A DNA stretch of 64,000 bases, taken from positions 44,480,728-44,544,727 of the forward strand of contig NC_091292.1 in NCBI RefSeq assembly GCF_038502225.1. Direction: 5' to 3'. This stretch comes from Cherax quadricarinatus (taxonomy: Eukaryota > Arthropoda > Malacostraca > Decapoda > Parastacidae). The notes under the pieces were generated by a model. That model was not told the DNA's origin. It did no database searches and worked only from the letters and a program-made list of their open reading frames with translations. The translations under genes were made by a program, and so were the position numbers. Below, one piece after another: positions 25,111 through 36,916 of this stretch; the stretch's first letter is position 1, and each line of letters begins with the position of its first letter.

Positions 25111-27590
25111 TTGATCTTCTCAGGAACATTATATGAAATTCGCTTGTAACCCTCACTTCACGACTGGATTAATAATGAATATATGAAGACTTATTAGTGG
25201 TCTTCCTATACAACATAAATTAGAAGATATTGGAAGATATTTAGTTTCTGAGTTCTCCAAAGAACTAGAAAGGGATAAGCTGCCACACTTCCTTACTGGT
25301 CCATTGGGCTGATAAGTTTAAATTTACGGTGTATGAAAAAACCACTAATGTAGGTTCATATATATTTATTATTATTCTAGTCATTAAGTGCAGGTTAATT
25401 TGAGTGTTCCTAATATTTCTGTGCATCTGTATTCCAGAGTTCTTTAATCATGGAATAAGAGATTTGATATGGTATCCAAGGATTTCGGTAAGAAAGCATT
25501 ACTAAACCTAATGAGTCACCTCCACTAACAAATTTCTTGGTCTTAACATATGGTGAGGACCTAGCCCTGCCCAGTGCTCTAAAAAATCTTAATATTAACA
25601 CTGTCAAGCACGTGATAATTAAGTTGCACCTGTCTATGTGGTGGGGAAGTAAGAACAAAGTTTAGTGTGCCAGTAAGAGAAAGTTGTGTTGTGGGAAAAA
25701 TAAGAAAACTGCTAGAAGCTTGGACTGTTTTACACCTGTGTTTCATACAGAATGCAATAATCATGGTAAGGATGATGTACATGATTTGGCTTCCAATATA
25801 TTTTTATGACTAGAAGGGCACGTAGGCTTCTCACAATAAAAATGAAACCTTACTACCTCTACTAGGTTTCCTGGAGGCAACACATCAAGCCTGTGTCTTC
25901 CTTATCTTTGTCAAATTACCTACAGAGGAATGCATGTTTTTTATACTGTACTGAATAGCATAGTTGACTCTACAGGCAGGAGCCGGACGTGAAATTTTCG
26001 AATAACGTAACCAACGTGTAGCCAGAGTTCAGTGAAGAACACGAGCTACCGAATTAATGGTTAGTCGGTTACAGGTATTGATAAGTTAGGTATCCTCAAA
26101 ATAAGTGTGACTGATCCTGGGGCCGAGTAGTCTATCTTAACAACGCCAAACTCTGTTGTAAATACTTTCTCTAATCTGGTACATAGATAATCTTTTTCCC
26201 CCAGTGATTTGCCATCGTGCATATTAATTCGTGATTGACGTGAAGTATACATTGAATGTGACATTATTATTGAATTTATTTCTCCTGCCTTTTGGTCCTA
26301 ATTCCTATGATGTTCCTTCAGTATCATATTTCCTTCATATCATTTCGGATGATGCATTCGATTTACACTTAATTTCAGTGTATTATTCTAACACAAATGG
26401 CCGTACACGCTGATCTTTCTGCACGAACAGTAGTAGTCTCAGAAGAGTGATGCTCTGAACTAAGAGTCCTGCACGAGTTACATTACCTCATTCATACGTA
26501 TTAATGAAGTTTGGAATTGGGAATTCTTAAGTATACGTTTATGCCATTATTTTATTTCAAAGGTCATTCTTTCAAACTTGGCATTGCTTATGAGGTTCTT
26601 ATTTTTTTTCTACGTATGTTACACCTAACCTGCACTAAAGAAGTGTTGTCTTCACTCTGCCTGAGTGATACTCTGGGCAGTAGTAGCAGCACTGCACTTT
26701 CCTATGTATGCCTAAGATTTTTCACTCTTTCTTTCAAAATTTCCTCAATTACAAAACTCCTCATAAAGCACTGACCGCAGTGCAAAAATCTTTAAGCTGA
26801 TATTTCATCCCTTAGCGCTTTATATGTCAGAGTATCAGTGGTCCAAGATTGATAGGCGATATCATTGTTGCCTTGTTCTATGATGGTACATACAAACACA
26901 CTAAAGCTCCATGAAGTCACTGAGGAGAAAATTTGTCAAACTCAAAATATCTTTATTTGTGTCTTTTCTTTAGTCCATTTTGACATCTATTTACGATGTT
27001 AATAATTTACGTCATGTTAAGGCAGGGTAAATCTGATTAGGTTACGTTGATTTGTCAGAATAGTGTAGGTTTGTTGTCGTTAGGTTACAGTAAGATACCT
27101 TAACCCATAAAATGTTCGTTTAACGAAAATTAAGACAAAGAATGGGGAGAAACGAGTTTTGTTGAGAATTATCCCAAGTAATACTGTATGTTTCAGTTCA
27201 TCTAATGTTCTCATTAATCCTCGTCAGTATCACCGGCCGCTATGTAATCCCCTACAGTTCTTAGGGGAGTATGAAAGAAAGCTCTATTAAATGTTTTTCA
27301 CTTTGCAAGCATTGTTAGTCTCTTCCAGCAATGTCCACCACACTACCAGCACTGGCAATGTTAGTGTGGTCAGTAGCTAGGTAAGGAAGGCACAGTTACG
27401 ATGAAGTAGGAACCATATCATCAGAAAATAATTACTCATCTATATGCATATAACAAATTCATTGTGATCGATCCACAAATTAATTTGTTAATTAGTATTT
27501 AAGCTCTTAAAATTTATGTCACAAAATGGGATTATTTAAAGGACTGTTAATAATAATGATAATAATAATATTGAAAACTGTATTTTTATG
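25111..27590. other. Unassigned
   Basis: About 2.5 kb of ordinary-looking, moderately AT-rich sequence. Short open frames (60-90 codons) show no motif. It could be unique intergenic or intronic DNA. Confidence 0.5.
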
Positions 27591-27595
27591 AATCA

Positions 27596-27632
27596 CATAC
27601 ACACACACACACACACACACACGCTCTCTCTT

Positions 27633-27666
<34 letters not shown>
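27596..27666. repeat. (AC)n-(TC)n-(AC)n compound microsatellite
   Basis: Three dinucleotide blocks in a row, directly at the 5' boundary of the CR1-like element. Confidence 0.95.
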
Positions 27667-27671
27667 TGCAA

Positions 27672-27896
27672 GAGAAAGCAAGACTAAGGGACATGCCAGC
27701 ATACCAAAGGGTGTATCTCGACCGCAACAGAACACAAAAAGAAAGGCAGAAACTGAGAGGGATGGTACAAAGACGAAAGGAGGAAAGAGAGGTGAAGATG
27801 GAGATGGACAGGAAAACCCAGATTCAGGAGGAAGATCAAATACAGCCTCCCTCACAACCACCTACAGAAGCCCCCCAACGAGGACAACCTCAGTGA
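27672..27896 (+). pseudogene. ORF1 C-terminal fragment of CR1-like element
   Basis: The 75-codon frame reads EKARLRDMPAYQRVYLDRNR, then TQKERQKLRGMVQRRKEERE, then a Gln/Pro-rich tail and a TGA stop at 27896. The YxxVYLDRNRTxxER pattern resembles the end of the RNA-binding ORF1 protein of CR1-type and related elements. The upstream part, including any zinc knuckles, is replaced by the microsatellite, which supplies the ATG of the apparent frame. No function is expected from the fragment. Confidence 0.55.
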
Positions 27897-28059
27897 AACC
27901 AAACATTCTAACCCAAAACACACATGCCATATCCAATGCCCCCACCCACCTCATTATAAACTCCACCACCATAGCAACCACCCATAGTTCCTTATCAGGT
28001 CTCTTCCCTTCCCCAACCCCAAAGTAACCCCCAGACCACAGTTTTAGAAAAGAAGTTGA

Positions 28060-28890
28060 AGGTGTAGTATAAAAATGCAGATGGAATAACAAATAAGTGT
28101 GAAGAATGGCATGAAAGAATCAAGGAGACATCATCCCCTTACATAATAGCACTCACAGAAACAAAACCAGGATGATAACAGATGCAATCTTTCCACCTGG
28201 ATATCAAATCTTCAGGAAAGATAGAGGGAGGAAAGGGGGAGGCGAGGGGGAGGAGAGGGGTAGGAGGAGTTGCACTGGTCATTAAAAACCGCTGGGGATT
28301 TGAAAAAATGGAAGGAATGGATAGCATGGGTGAAAGGGACTACCGAGTAGGAACAATCCAGTCTGAAGAACATAAGGTGGTAATTGCAGTAATGTACAAT
28401 CCGCCACAGAACTGCAGGAGGCCAAGAGAAGAATACAACGAGAGCAACAGAGCAATGGTTTACACACTAGCCGAGGTGGCCAGAAGAGCTCACATGGGGG
28501 AGTAAAGTTACTAGTTATGGGTGATTTCAACCACAGGAAGATTGACTGGGAAAACCTGGAGCTACACGGGGGTCCCAAAACATGGAGAGCCAAGATGATG
28601 GATGTGGTACTGGAAAACCTCGTGCATCAACATGTTAGAAATACTACCAGAGAGAGAGGTGAGGATGATCCAGCAAGACTGGACCTTGTATTCACCTTGA
28701 GTAGTTCGGACATCGAGGATATCATGTATGAAAGGCCCCTAGGAGGTAGTGATCATGAGGTTCTGTGCTTTGACTACATAGTTGGGCTACAAGTGGAGAG
28801 AGTAGCAGGAATAGGATGGGAAAAAACAAACTACAAAAGGGGGAGACTACACAGGCATGAGGAGCTTCCTGCAAGACGTTCAGTGGGATA
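28060..28890 (+). pseudogene. APE-type endonuclease of CR1-like element
   Basis: The domain nicks target DNA to prime reverse transcription. Blocks in order are YKNADGITNKCEEW, IIALTETKPG (catalytic Glu of the ETK motif, around 28155), GGVALVIKN, VVIAVMYNPPQN, VMGDFNHRKIDWEN (DFN motif near 28520), ARLDLVFTLSS and GGSDHEVLCF (SDH motif near 28750). All three catalytic signatures are present. Stops near 28046, 28170 and 28505 and a frameshift between the halves break the frame. The SDH motif confirms the APE type rather than the R2-type nuclease. Confidence 0.8.
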
Positions 28891-28929
28891 GAGAACTGGC
28901 ATGAAAACCAGTGAAAGAAATGATGGACT

Positions 28930-30840
28930 GTGTGGCAACAAAATGCAAGGAGGCAGAGGAAAGGTTTGTTCCCAAGGGAAACAGAAATAATGGGAAGACC
29001 AGAACGAGTCCTTGGTTCATCCAAAGGTATAGGGAGGCAAAAACTAGGTGTACTAGAGAGTGGAAAAGGTACAGATGACAAAGGACCCAGGAAAATAAAG
29101 AGATCAGCCGAGGAGCCAGAAACGAATATGCGCAGATAAGAAGAGAGGCTCAGCGACAATACGAAAATGACATAGCATCAAAAGTATAGTCTGACCCGAA
29201 GCTGTTGTATAGCCATATCAAGAGGAAAACAACAGTCAAGGACCAGGTAATCAGACTGAGGAAGGATGATGGGTAGTTTACAAGAAACGACCAAGAGGTA
29301 TGTGAGGAGCTCAACACGAGATTTAAAGAAGTATTTACAGTGAAAACCAGTAGGACTCCAGGAAATCAGAACAGGGAGGTACACCAACACGTGCTGGATG
29401 ACGTACACATAACCGAGGAGGAGGTGAAAAAGCTGTGTGAACTGGATACTTCAAAGGTGGTGGGATCACACATCTCTCCATGGGTCCTTAGAGAGGAAGC
29501 AGTGATACTACATGTGCCACTAACAAAGATCTTCAACACATCCATTGAACTGGGCAACTCCCTGAGGTATGGAAGATAGCAAATGTAGTCCCGATTTTTA
29601 AAAAAAGAGACAGACATGAGGCATTAAACTACAGACCTGTGCCACTAATGTGTATAATATGCAAAGTCATGGAGAAGACCATCAGGAGGAGAGTAATGGA
29701 GCACCTGGAAAGAAACAAGTGTATAATCGACAACCAGCATGGTTTCAGGGAAGGAAAATCCTGTGACACAAACCTACTAGAGTTTTATGACAAGGTGACA
29801 GAAGTAAGACAAGAGAGACAGGAGTGGATGGACTGCATTTTCTTGGACTGCAAGAAGGCCTTCGACACAGTTCCTCACAAGAGGTTACTGCAAAAGCTAG
29901 ATGATCAGGCACACATAACAGGAAAGGCACTGCAATGGATCAGAGAATACCTGACAGAGAGGCAACAACGAGTCATGGTACGTGGCGAGGTTTCAGAGTG
30001 GGCGCCTGTGACAAGCGGGGTTCCACAAGGGTAAGTCCTAGGACCTGTGCGGTTTTTGGTATATGTGAATGACATAATGGAAGGGATAGACTCAGAAGTG
30101 TCCTTGTTTGCAGACGATATGAAGTTAAAGAGGAGAATCAAATCGGTTGAGGATCAGGCAGGACTACAAAGAGACCTGGACAGGCTACATGTCTGGTCCA
30201 GCAACTGTGTCCTTAGCCAAAGACTGCAAACCTCACTCAAGGAAAAAGATCTTGGGGTGAGTATAATACAGAGCACATCTGAGGCGCACATCAATCAGAT
30301 AACTGCTGCAGCGTACGGGCGTCTGGCAAGCCTAAGGATAGCATTCCGATACCTCAGTAAGGAATCGTTCAAGACTCTGTACACCATTTACGTCAGGCCC
30401 ATACTGGAGTATGCAACACCAGTTTGGAATCCACACCTGGTCAAGCAAGTCAAGAAATTAAAAAAAGTGCAAAGGTTTTCAACAAGACTAGTCCCAGAGC
30501 TACGGGGATTGTCCAACGAAGAATGGTTAAGGGAAATTGGCCTGACGACACTGAAGGACAGGAGGGTCAGGGGAGACATGATAACGACATATAAAATACT
30601 GCATGAAATAGACAAGGTGGACAAAGACAGGATGTTCCAGAGATGGGACACAGAAACAAGAGGTCACAATTGGAAGTTGCAGACTTAGATGAGTCAAAGG
30701 GATGTTAGGAAGTATTTCTTCAATCATAGAGTTGTCAGGAAGTGGAATAGCCTAGCAAGTGACGTAGTGGAGGCTGGAACCATACATAGTTTTAAGACGA
30801 GTTTTGATAAAGCTCATGGAGCAGTGAGAGAGAGGACCTA
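28930..30840 (+). pseudogene. Reverse transcriptase of CR1-like element
   Basis: A connecting region (28930-29370, with many frame changes) leads to VHITEEEVKKLCELDTSKVV and then to the polymerase. Blocks include CKVMEKTIRRRVMEHLE, QHGFREGKSCDTNLL, FLDCKKAFDTVPHKRLL (first catalytic Asp), TSGVPQG, LVYVNDIMEGI and SLFADDMKL (catalytic FADD at about 30103-30126). After WSSN, near 30205, the sequence jumps to a KEKDLGVSI block, so roughly 60 residues of the thumb region appear deleted. The C-terminal domain follows, with ILEYATPVWNPHL, TRGHNWKL, DVRKYFFNHRVVRKWNSLAS and VVEAGTIHSFKTSFD. An in-frame stop follows PQG at 30032. The layout is typical of CR1/L2/Jockey elements. Confidence 0.85.
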
Positions 30841-30841
30841 G

Positions 30842-31555
30842 TAGCATGCAGATTTGTCGGCTGGTCATTCATGCTGGGAATTTTACATTCCACCACTTCC
30901 CAAAGGTTTCTTCCAAATTCTAACACTACAGTATGCATGTCGAAGCAGAAATCGTGATTAGTCAGACCAGGTGACGTTTTCCCATTCCTCAAATGTCCAG
31001 ATTTAGTGAGTCTTTTAACACTGGATCCTGAGTGTCCCATTTCCACGTGAGAGAAATGGAACCCAGTGTGACCTTCTGTTACTGTAGTTCATCAATACCA
31101 AGGTGATGCTCTTCTGCACACAGCTGTAGTAACGTATGGTTATGCGAGTTGCTGTCGCCTTCCTGTCAGCATCAAATAGTCCTGTAATTCTTCTCTGACC
31201 TTTTTTTTTCTAAACAAACAAGCCGTTACAGCCCACAGAACTGCCACTCACCGGATGCTCTGTGTTTTTTACACCATTCTCTGTAAGCTATAGACTGTTG
31301 TGTTTGAAAATCCAAGGAAATCAACAATTTCTGAGATACTCACACCACCTTGAGTGGCAAGAACAAACATTTTGCAGTCAAAGTCACTTAGATCACTTTT
31401 CCTCTCGAATCTGATGGTTTGTCTGAGTAACAATTAAACATGATGACCATGTCTGCAGTCTGCATGTTTCAAAGTATTGATGTCCAGCTACTTGATTCGC
31501 TCAATAGATATTTGCAATAATGAGGTGAACAGGTGTACCTAATAAACTGGCTATT
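30842..31555 (-). pseudogene. Tc1-like transposon remnant with internal deletion
   Basis: Read leftward from a terminal GCCAGTTTATTAGGTACACC block at 31552, the sequence follows a Tc1-type transposon. It has a helix-turn-helix region (SEIVDFLGFSNTT-like, near 31320), then a segment coding GKTSPGLTNHDFCFDMH, close to the catalytic WxDES region of Tc1 transposases, where the Asp-Glu-Ser triplet is degraded to LTN. At LEFGRN the frame jumps to LWEVVECKIPSMNDQPTNLH, a block that lies near the Tc1 C terminus. About half of the catalytic domain is therefore deleted, and the right-hand TIR is not seen. The transposase would have catalysed cut-and-paste transposition at TA sites; this copy cannot. 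Recognition is from memory of the family, without a search. Confidence 0.75.
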
Positions 31556-31611
31556 GAATACATGCATACATACCCTTTATATGCCTTTCTGTTGATGCTT
31601 TATTTTTTATA

Positions 31612-31709
31612 AATCCTTGATAATGCGAGAAGTTACGTAAGTAGCTTTTTTTCACAGTGGTTGTTTTGCGTACTGTGATATCACCTGTTTACTGTGATCT
31701 TGTTGCACG
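31612..31709 (+). mobile_element. Penelope-like 3'-terminal fragment
   Basis: CCTTGATAATGCGAG, a CACAGTGGTTGTTTTGC segment and CACCTGTTTACTGTGATCTT followed by GTTGCA correspond in order to the family end at 18101-18166 and 62280-62334. A (CA)n microsatellite takes the place of the usual (TA)n tail. Confidence 0.65.
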
Positions 31710-31734
31710 CACACACACACGCACACACACACAC
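31710..31734. repeat. (CA)n microsatellite
   Basis: Short CA repeats with two CG interruptions at the Penelope 3' end. Confidence 0.9.
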
Positions 31735-32340
31735 TGGTTACGGGCGATTTCAGTCTCAGGGAGATCGATTGGGAAAACCTGGAGCCACACGGGGGTCCCG
31801 AAACATGAGAGCCAAGATGATGGCTGTGGTACTGGAAAACCTCATATATCAACATGTTAAGGACACTACCAGAGAGAGAGGGGAGGACGAACCAGCAAGA
31901 CTGGACCTTGTGTTCACCCTGAGCAGTTCAGACATTGAGAACATCACATATGAGAGCCACCTAGGAGCTAGTGACCACGTGGTTCTGTGTTTTGAATACA
32001 TAGTAGAGTTACAAGTGGAGAGGATAACAGGAGTTGAATGGGAAAAAGCAGACTATAAAAGGGGGGACTACATAGGTTTGAGGAACTTCCTGCAAGAGGT
32101 TTAGTGGCATAGAGAACTGGTAGGAAAGTCGGTAAACGAAATGATGGAATACGTAACATCAAAATGCAAGGAGGCAGACCACAGACAGAGTAAAGGCTAG
32201 GTGGACAAAGACTGCAAACCTCGCTCAAGGAGAAAGATCTTGGGGTGACCATATCACCTAGCACGTCTCCGGAGGAACACATCAACCAGATAACTGCTGC
32301 AGCATATGGGCGCCTGGAAAATCTGAGAATAGCGTTCCGA
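31735..32340 (+). pseudogene. CR1-like fragment: endonuclease joined to distal reverse transcriptase
   Basis: 31735-32190 matches the endonuclease of the copy at 28510-28960 (VVLENLIYQHV, ARLDLVFTLSS, GASDHVVLCFEYIVEL, YKRGDYIGLRNFLQEV). At about 32195 the sequence jumps to the region coding KEKDLGV, equivalent to 30225-30350, so about 1.25 kb is missing. The fragment stops abruptly at 32341, where the truncated 5' LTR of the Gypsy element begins at a shared C-rich junction. Frame breaks rule out function. Confidence 0.75.
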
Positions 32341-33143
32341 TACCCTTCCCCTCCCTCTTCCCCCCCCGAAAGGTGACGTGTGGGGCTCCGGCCAAACAGT
32401 AATCACTCGACTCACAGTTCCCAGCACTACTGTAAGTACATGCCTGCTCATATTCTAGTGGACTTATTGGTTGAAAGCTTCACTTTTGACCAATAATAAA
32501 CTTAGTCCTTTCAGTCTTGCTCTGTTAATAATCACCACGTCTTTTAGGTATTGTACTTATCATGGAGAGTGATTTCTTATGCAGTGGGTAACCTGTCTCT
32601 TTCCAGCTTGGAATGACAGAATGGGTCACCTGCCAACCAACGAGTAGAATTGAAGGAGACTGACTAACGTCCTGAGACGTCTCATGTTTTATCTACTTGC
32701 CTGTGCACATGTACGAAGAATCAGGACGTAACCCCTCATCATTGCAGCGGTAAAGAACCTGCTTTCCTGTCATCTGGATAGATTATTTTACGGCTATAGA
32801 CTCTGTGAAGAACGAGCCGGGGGTTGTCACCAACACCTGCGACCCCCCCCCCCCACATCATCAGCAACGGCTACGATTTCAACAACACGCAGTGTCACCA
32901 ACACCAGACACCCAAGTTTTATATATATTAGCGTTGAATTCAGATATTTATATTTTTCATTTTTCATTTTCTTGAATGTAGGATCAATATTTCATATTTA
33001 AGTGTTTTATATTTCATATTTTCTAAATAATAAAGTGTTTATGTTTGTCAGTTTTTGTTCTTTTTCTATGCATTAATTTTCCTGAGGAGGAGCCAGCCTT
33101 AGTAATACTGACTGAAGTTGTTACAGGGCTGAGTAAGCCTTCA
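32341..33143 (+). repeat. 5' LTR, 5'-truncated
   Basis: It aligns with 38566-39373 of the 3' LTR, with scattered substitutions and a 9-bp indel near 32517. The first 196 bp or so are missing at the junction with the CR1-like fragment. Confidence 0.85.
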
Positions 33144-33712
33144 CAATTGGCGACCTTGCCAAGATCAACTCGACTGAATCAAGATTCAACTCCATCTCGA
33201 ATCTACCATTGGAACTTCAACGCCGCATACCAGAGACGGTTACCACCAGCCATGAGTAATCATTCTCTATGGTAGGACTACAGTACAGGTATTTAAAAGA
33301 TTTGGTGATTGTTATAGTCTCAATTTATTGTAAGCCAAGTCAGGCAGGATATAATAGTTAATTCTGCCACCTTTTCTCGAGCTTGAAACACTTTGGAGGA
33401 TTAGACTCTAGGGACCCGAGATTTTCCAGTGACAATTTGTTTCATTGAGCTCTTTATTATATCAAGGGAACTGTTGTAGGGCACTCTTTATTTATTGGTG
33501 AGTAGACTGGATGGTCAAGGGACCCCATTCTACTTACTGTTTGCTCGGAGCCGGCATAGAATCCTTTGTTTTCATTAATACATATTGTTTAAGTGAAGCG
33601 GGGATCGAGCCCTCTGGTTTATTTGCAGTTTGAGCAGAGCAGGAATTGAACCCTCCGTTTTCTTTGATACCCATTTCATTTTCCCCTGATAGTTTAAGTT
33701 GTTCTTGCAAGT
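33144..33712 (+). other. Leader with candidate primer-binding site
   Basis: TTGGCGACCTTGCCAAG, about four bases after the LTR end, is at the primer-binding position. The remaining leader to the Gag ATG is non-coding. Confidence 0.5.
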
Positions 33713-34774
33713 ATGGAGGAATACCAGTTTTGGATGAACGCTGGAAGTAAGTTAGGAATAACAGGGAAAAATTTAGAATCTTTCATTAGTGCTAAGATCC
33801 AGGAAAGAACTGAAAGAGAGAGAATTGAGAGAGAAGAGAGACAGAAAGAGAAAGACAAGAGGAAAAGGAGAGAGAGAGAATCGAAAAAGAAGAGAAAAAG
33901 GAGAAAGAGAACCTTGAAAGATAGGAGAAAAAGGAGAGAGAGAATCGAAAGAGAAAACCAAGATAGACAGTTAGAAAGAGAGAGAGAAGACAAAAAGGAG
34001 CGTGATAGACTTGATCGCGAGGAGAGAGCTAGAGAACGTGAGGAAAGAGCTAGAGAACATGAGGAAAAAGCTAGAGAACATGAATTAAGAGAGAGAGAAA
34101 AAGATCGCGAGCTCGAAAAAGCTCGCCTTGAATTAGAGAATAAAAAGTTAACTCTTACACAACAACAATTAGAGGAAGGAGTAATTGAACATCATGCAGC
34201 TAGGACACATATTCCAACACCTAATTTACCTCCCTTCACAGAGGGTGAAGACATTACTTCATACATTATCAGGTTTGAAAATACCGCTACCCTCTGTGAA
34301 TGGCCTGCTGACACCTGGGCTACCAGGTTAGGAATGTTATTTTCTGGTACAGCTTTGAATATCTATGCAACTTTGTCGCAGCATATCATATGTAATTATA
34401 ACCTACTGAAGAAGACGATCCTTAAAGCATATCAAAAAAACCACAAATTCTTACAGGAAAGATTTCAGGTATGCCACCTTACAGCTTGGCGAGAACTTTC
34501 AGCAGTTACAGGTAACACTCTTTCGTTTGTTCGACTTTTGGATAGAGAGTTCAGGAATTGATCACAGTTATGAATCTCTTAGAGACTTCATGGTTGCTGA
34601 CCAGTTCCTGACAGCTCTTCCCCACCATTCATTAGAGAACGTAACCTGATTAAAGCTGATGAAGTTGCTGAGGCTGCTGACCTGTATGCTGAGGCTCACA
34701 ATTCCTATAAAGACCTAAAGAGATCGAACCCTAAGGGCAAGGGTTCATCAGATCTTAAGAAATCAAAGCCTCTA
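33713..34774 (+). pseudogene. Gag of Gmr1-like Gypsy element
   Basis: The structural protein that packages element RNA. From the ATG at 33713, residues 1-25 are ordinary. Residues 30-150 form a very highly charged Arg/Glu/Lys region (EREERQKEKDKRKRRERES type), probably a long helix or coiled coil. From about residue 165 a capsid-like part begins (IPTPNLPPFTEGEDITSYII, then RFENTATLCEWPADTWATRL), which fits the retrotransposon Gag fold. A stop at 34559-34561 follows EFRN; the equivalent protein continues in the next frame (DHSYESLRDFMVADQFLTAL) and returns to the first frame near 34650 (IKADEVAEAADLYAEAHN). Two compensating frameshifts therefore break it. The leader ATG choice is supported by the preceding purine-poor leader and by frame continuity. 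Confidence 0.75.
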
Positions 34775-36916
34775 GTGGAAAGTAAAATGACTTCTTTTAT
34801 TTCTGTTTGTCATTTGTGTGATGTTAAGGGACATAAACGTCCCGATTGTCCTTCTAAGAAGGTCCAAAAAGTTGGAAGATGTTTTAAAGACTGTAATGAC
34901 CAAGCACCCTTCTGTTCAGGAACAGTTAATGGACTTAATGTATCTACCATTTTACGAGACACTGGATGCACATGTATAGTCATTTCTGATAAGCTGTTCC
35001 CTAACCTTAAAGAAACTCATTCCTCTGCTATACTTTCAGACTACTTGGGCCGTACAGACACTTTTCCTACCATCCGTTGTTACATTAGGTCTAAATGGTT
35101 CACAGGTTGGTCTGAAGCCGTACTAGCTCCCATCACTTCTTGCTCCGTACTAATAGGTAATGTAAAAGGTGCCATTCTTCCTTCTGAAGTTTACCTTTCA
35201 TCACCAAAGATGGACATAAGCTTTTCAGATCCTCTTCCTGTAGAATCAGAGAAGCCCCTCGAAGGTTCAGATGAGACAATGTCTCGTGAGATTCATGTGG
35301 GATTAAAAACCAGTGATGCTACTCTCGAAAGTGAGGTAGTAGGACCACCGGTGCACTTGTTACCTGAAAGTGAAGATATCACCTCCGATACTATAAATGT
35401 CTTGACTAGGGCTCAGACCAAAGCCCAGGCTTCTCCTACTGTCCATCCTGTGATTTTCCCTGACTTCAAGCCTTTAGATATATCAAAGGACTCTTTTGTC
35501 AATTTGCAACGTAATTGCCCTTCTCTTCAGAATTGCCATAATGCTGCTAAACAAAATCAAGTTATCCAAAGAAAAAACTTTTCATATAAATTTGAATATA
35601 TAAAAGGTATCTTGTACAAGTCAGTATTCAAATTAAATTCAGATGAGATAGACTATTCCATCTTAGTTGTTCCAAGTCAATACAGAGAGACTGTTTTTAA
35701 AATGGCTCATGACCTGCCAATGGCCGGACATTTCTCGCATCGTAAAACCTTAAACAAAATTAGGGAAACCTATTTTTGGCCAAAAATGTCCTCAGATGTC
35801 ATTACCTATTGTAGATCATGTAAGGTTTGCCAACTGTCATCCTCCCGAGGTACCAGGCGAGTACCTATGGTCAAAATGCCAGTCTTTATGGTACCCTTTG
35901 AAAGAGTAGCTATTGACATCGTTGGTCCTTTATAACCACTTTCATCTGGGGGACATAGATATATATTAACCTTAGTTGATTATGCTTCAAGTTTCCCTGA
36001 AGCCGTACCCTTAAAGACCATAACTACTACAGAGGTGGCTGAAGCACTTTTGTCCATCTTCTCCAGAGTGGGCATCCCTAGAGAAATTTTGTCTGACCGT
36101 GGGACACAATTCACATCTGACTTAATGCAACATCTCTACCAACTTCTGGGAGTGAAACGTCTCTTCACCACACCCTATCATCCCAGCTGTAATGGGAGGA
36201 TTGAGCGCCAGCATTCGATTCTCAAGTCCATTTTAAGGAAACTTTGCTCCCTTAAACCTAAGGAGTGGCATCGTTACCTACCCTGTGCTTTGTTTGCCAT
36301 GAGGGAAGTTCCCAGTGACTCTCTGGGGTTTTCACCTTTTGAACTTCTCTATGGTAGACAGGCCAGAGGCCCATTGTCCATCCTTCATGACTTATGGACT
36401 AATGAGGAGGTAAATGCTGAGGTTCAGTCTTCTTACCAGTTTCTCCTTGACCTTAGATCCAAACTTGAGGAGACCTCTGACAAAGTTTCGAAAAACTTAC
36501 ACTTGTCAATGGACCAGTACAAAACCTATTTTGATTCCAAAAGTCAGAGGAGAAGTTTTAAAGTAGGGGATGAAGTTCTTGTACTTTTGCCTATCAAGTC
36601 AAATAAATTATTAGTAGCATGGAAAGGTCCATATAAAGTATTAAAAATTTGTGGGAAAGTTGATTACCTCATAGAAGTCGAGGGGAAACCTAAGCTTTAT
36701 CATATCAACATCCTTAAGAAATATTACCGAAGAAATTCGGTTAACTTTGACTTAGTTTTTCCACACGAACTTGATAAGACAACTGAAGAATGTAAGGTGT
36801 GCGTAATTGACTCCTCTAACTTAGACTATGACAGAAAACTACATGACTTGGTGACTCTTGACCACTCAGGTGCAACCAACATTAATATTAATGAATCTCT
36901 GGATCATCATAAGTGA
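34775..36916 (+). pseudogene. Zinc knuckle, protease and integrase of Gmr1-like element
   Basis: The zinc knuckle CHLCDVKGHKRPDC lies near 34808. The protease motif LRDTGCT (catalytic Asp) lies near 34960 within a compact 100-residue domain. The integrase follows: an H2C2 finger (H..GHFSHRKTL ... YCRSCKVCQLS, 35700-35840), the first core Asp in VAIDIVGPL, the second in LSDRGTQFTSD (36095) and the Glu in NGRIERQHS (36205). The C-terminal GPY/F module VAWKGPYKVLK is near 36630. The spacing is a standard D,D-35-E. A TAA stop at 35933 interrupts the core straight after GPL, and a TGA at 36914 separates it from the reverse transcriptase. Apart from these the frame is continuous, so decay is moderate. 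Confidence 0.9.

Larger units (their letters stand above)
27672..30840 (+). mobile_element. CR1/Jockey-like non-LTR retrotransposon, long but defective
   Basis: An ORF1 tail, an APE-type endonuclease, a reverse transcriptase and a conserved C-terminal domain follow in that order on one strand. The 5' end is truncated at the compound microsatellite. The 3' end meets a Tc1-like transposon at about 30840, with no simple-repeat tail visible. Confidence 0.8.

Noticed and set aside
33713..34200. Arg/Glu-rich frame as a host RNA-binding or coiled-coil gene
   Set aside because: It lies between LTR leader and zinc knuckle in the same frame as pol and continues into a Gag-like segment, so it is Gag.
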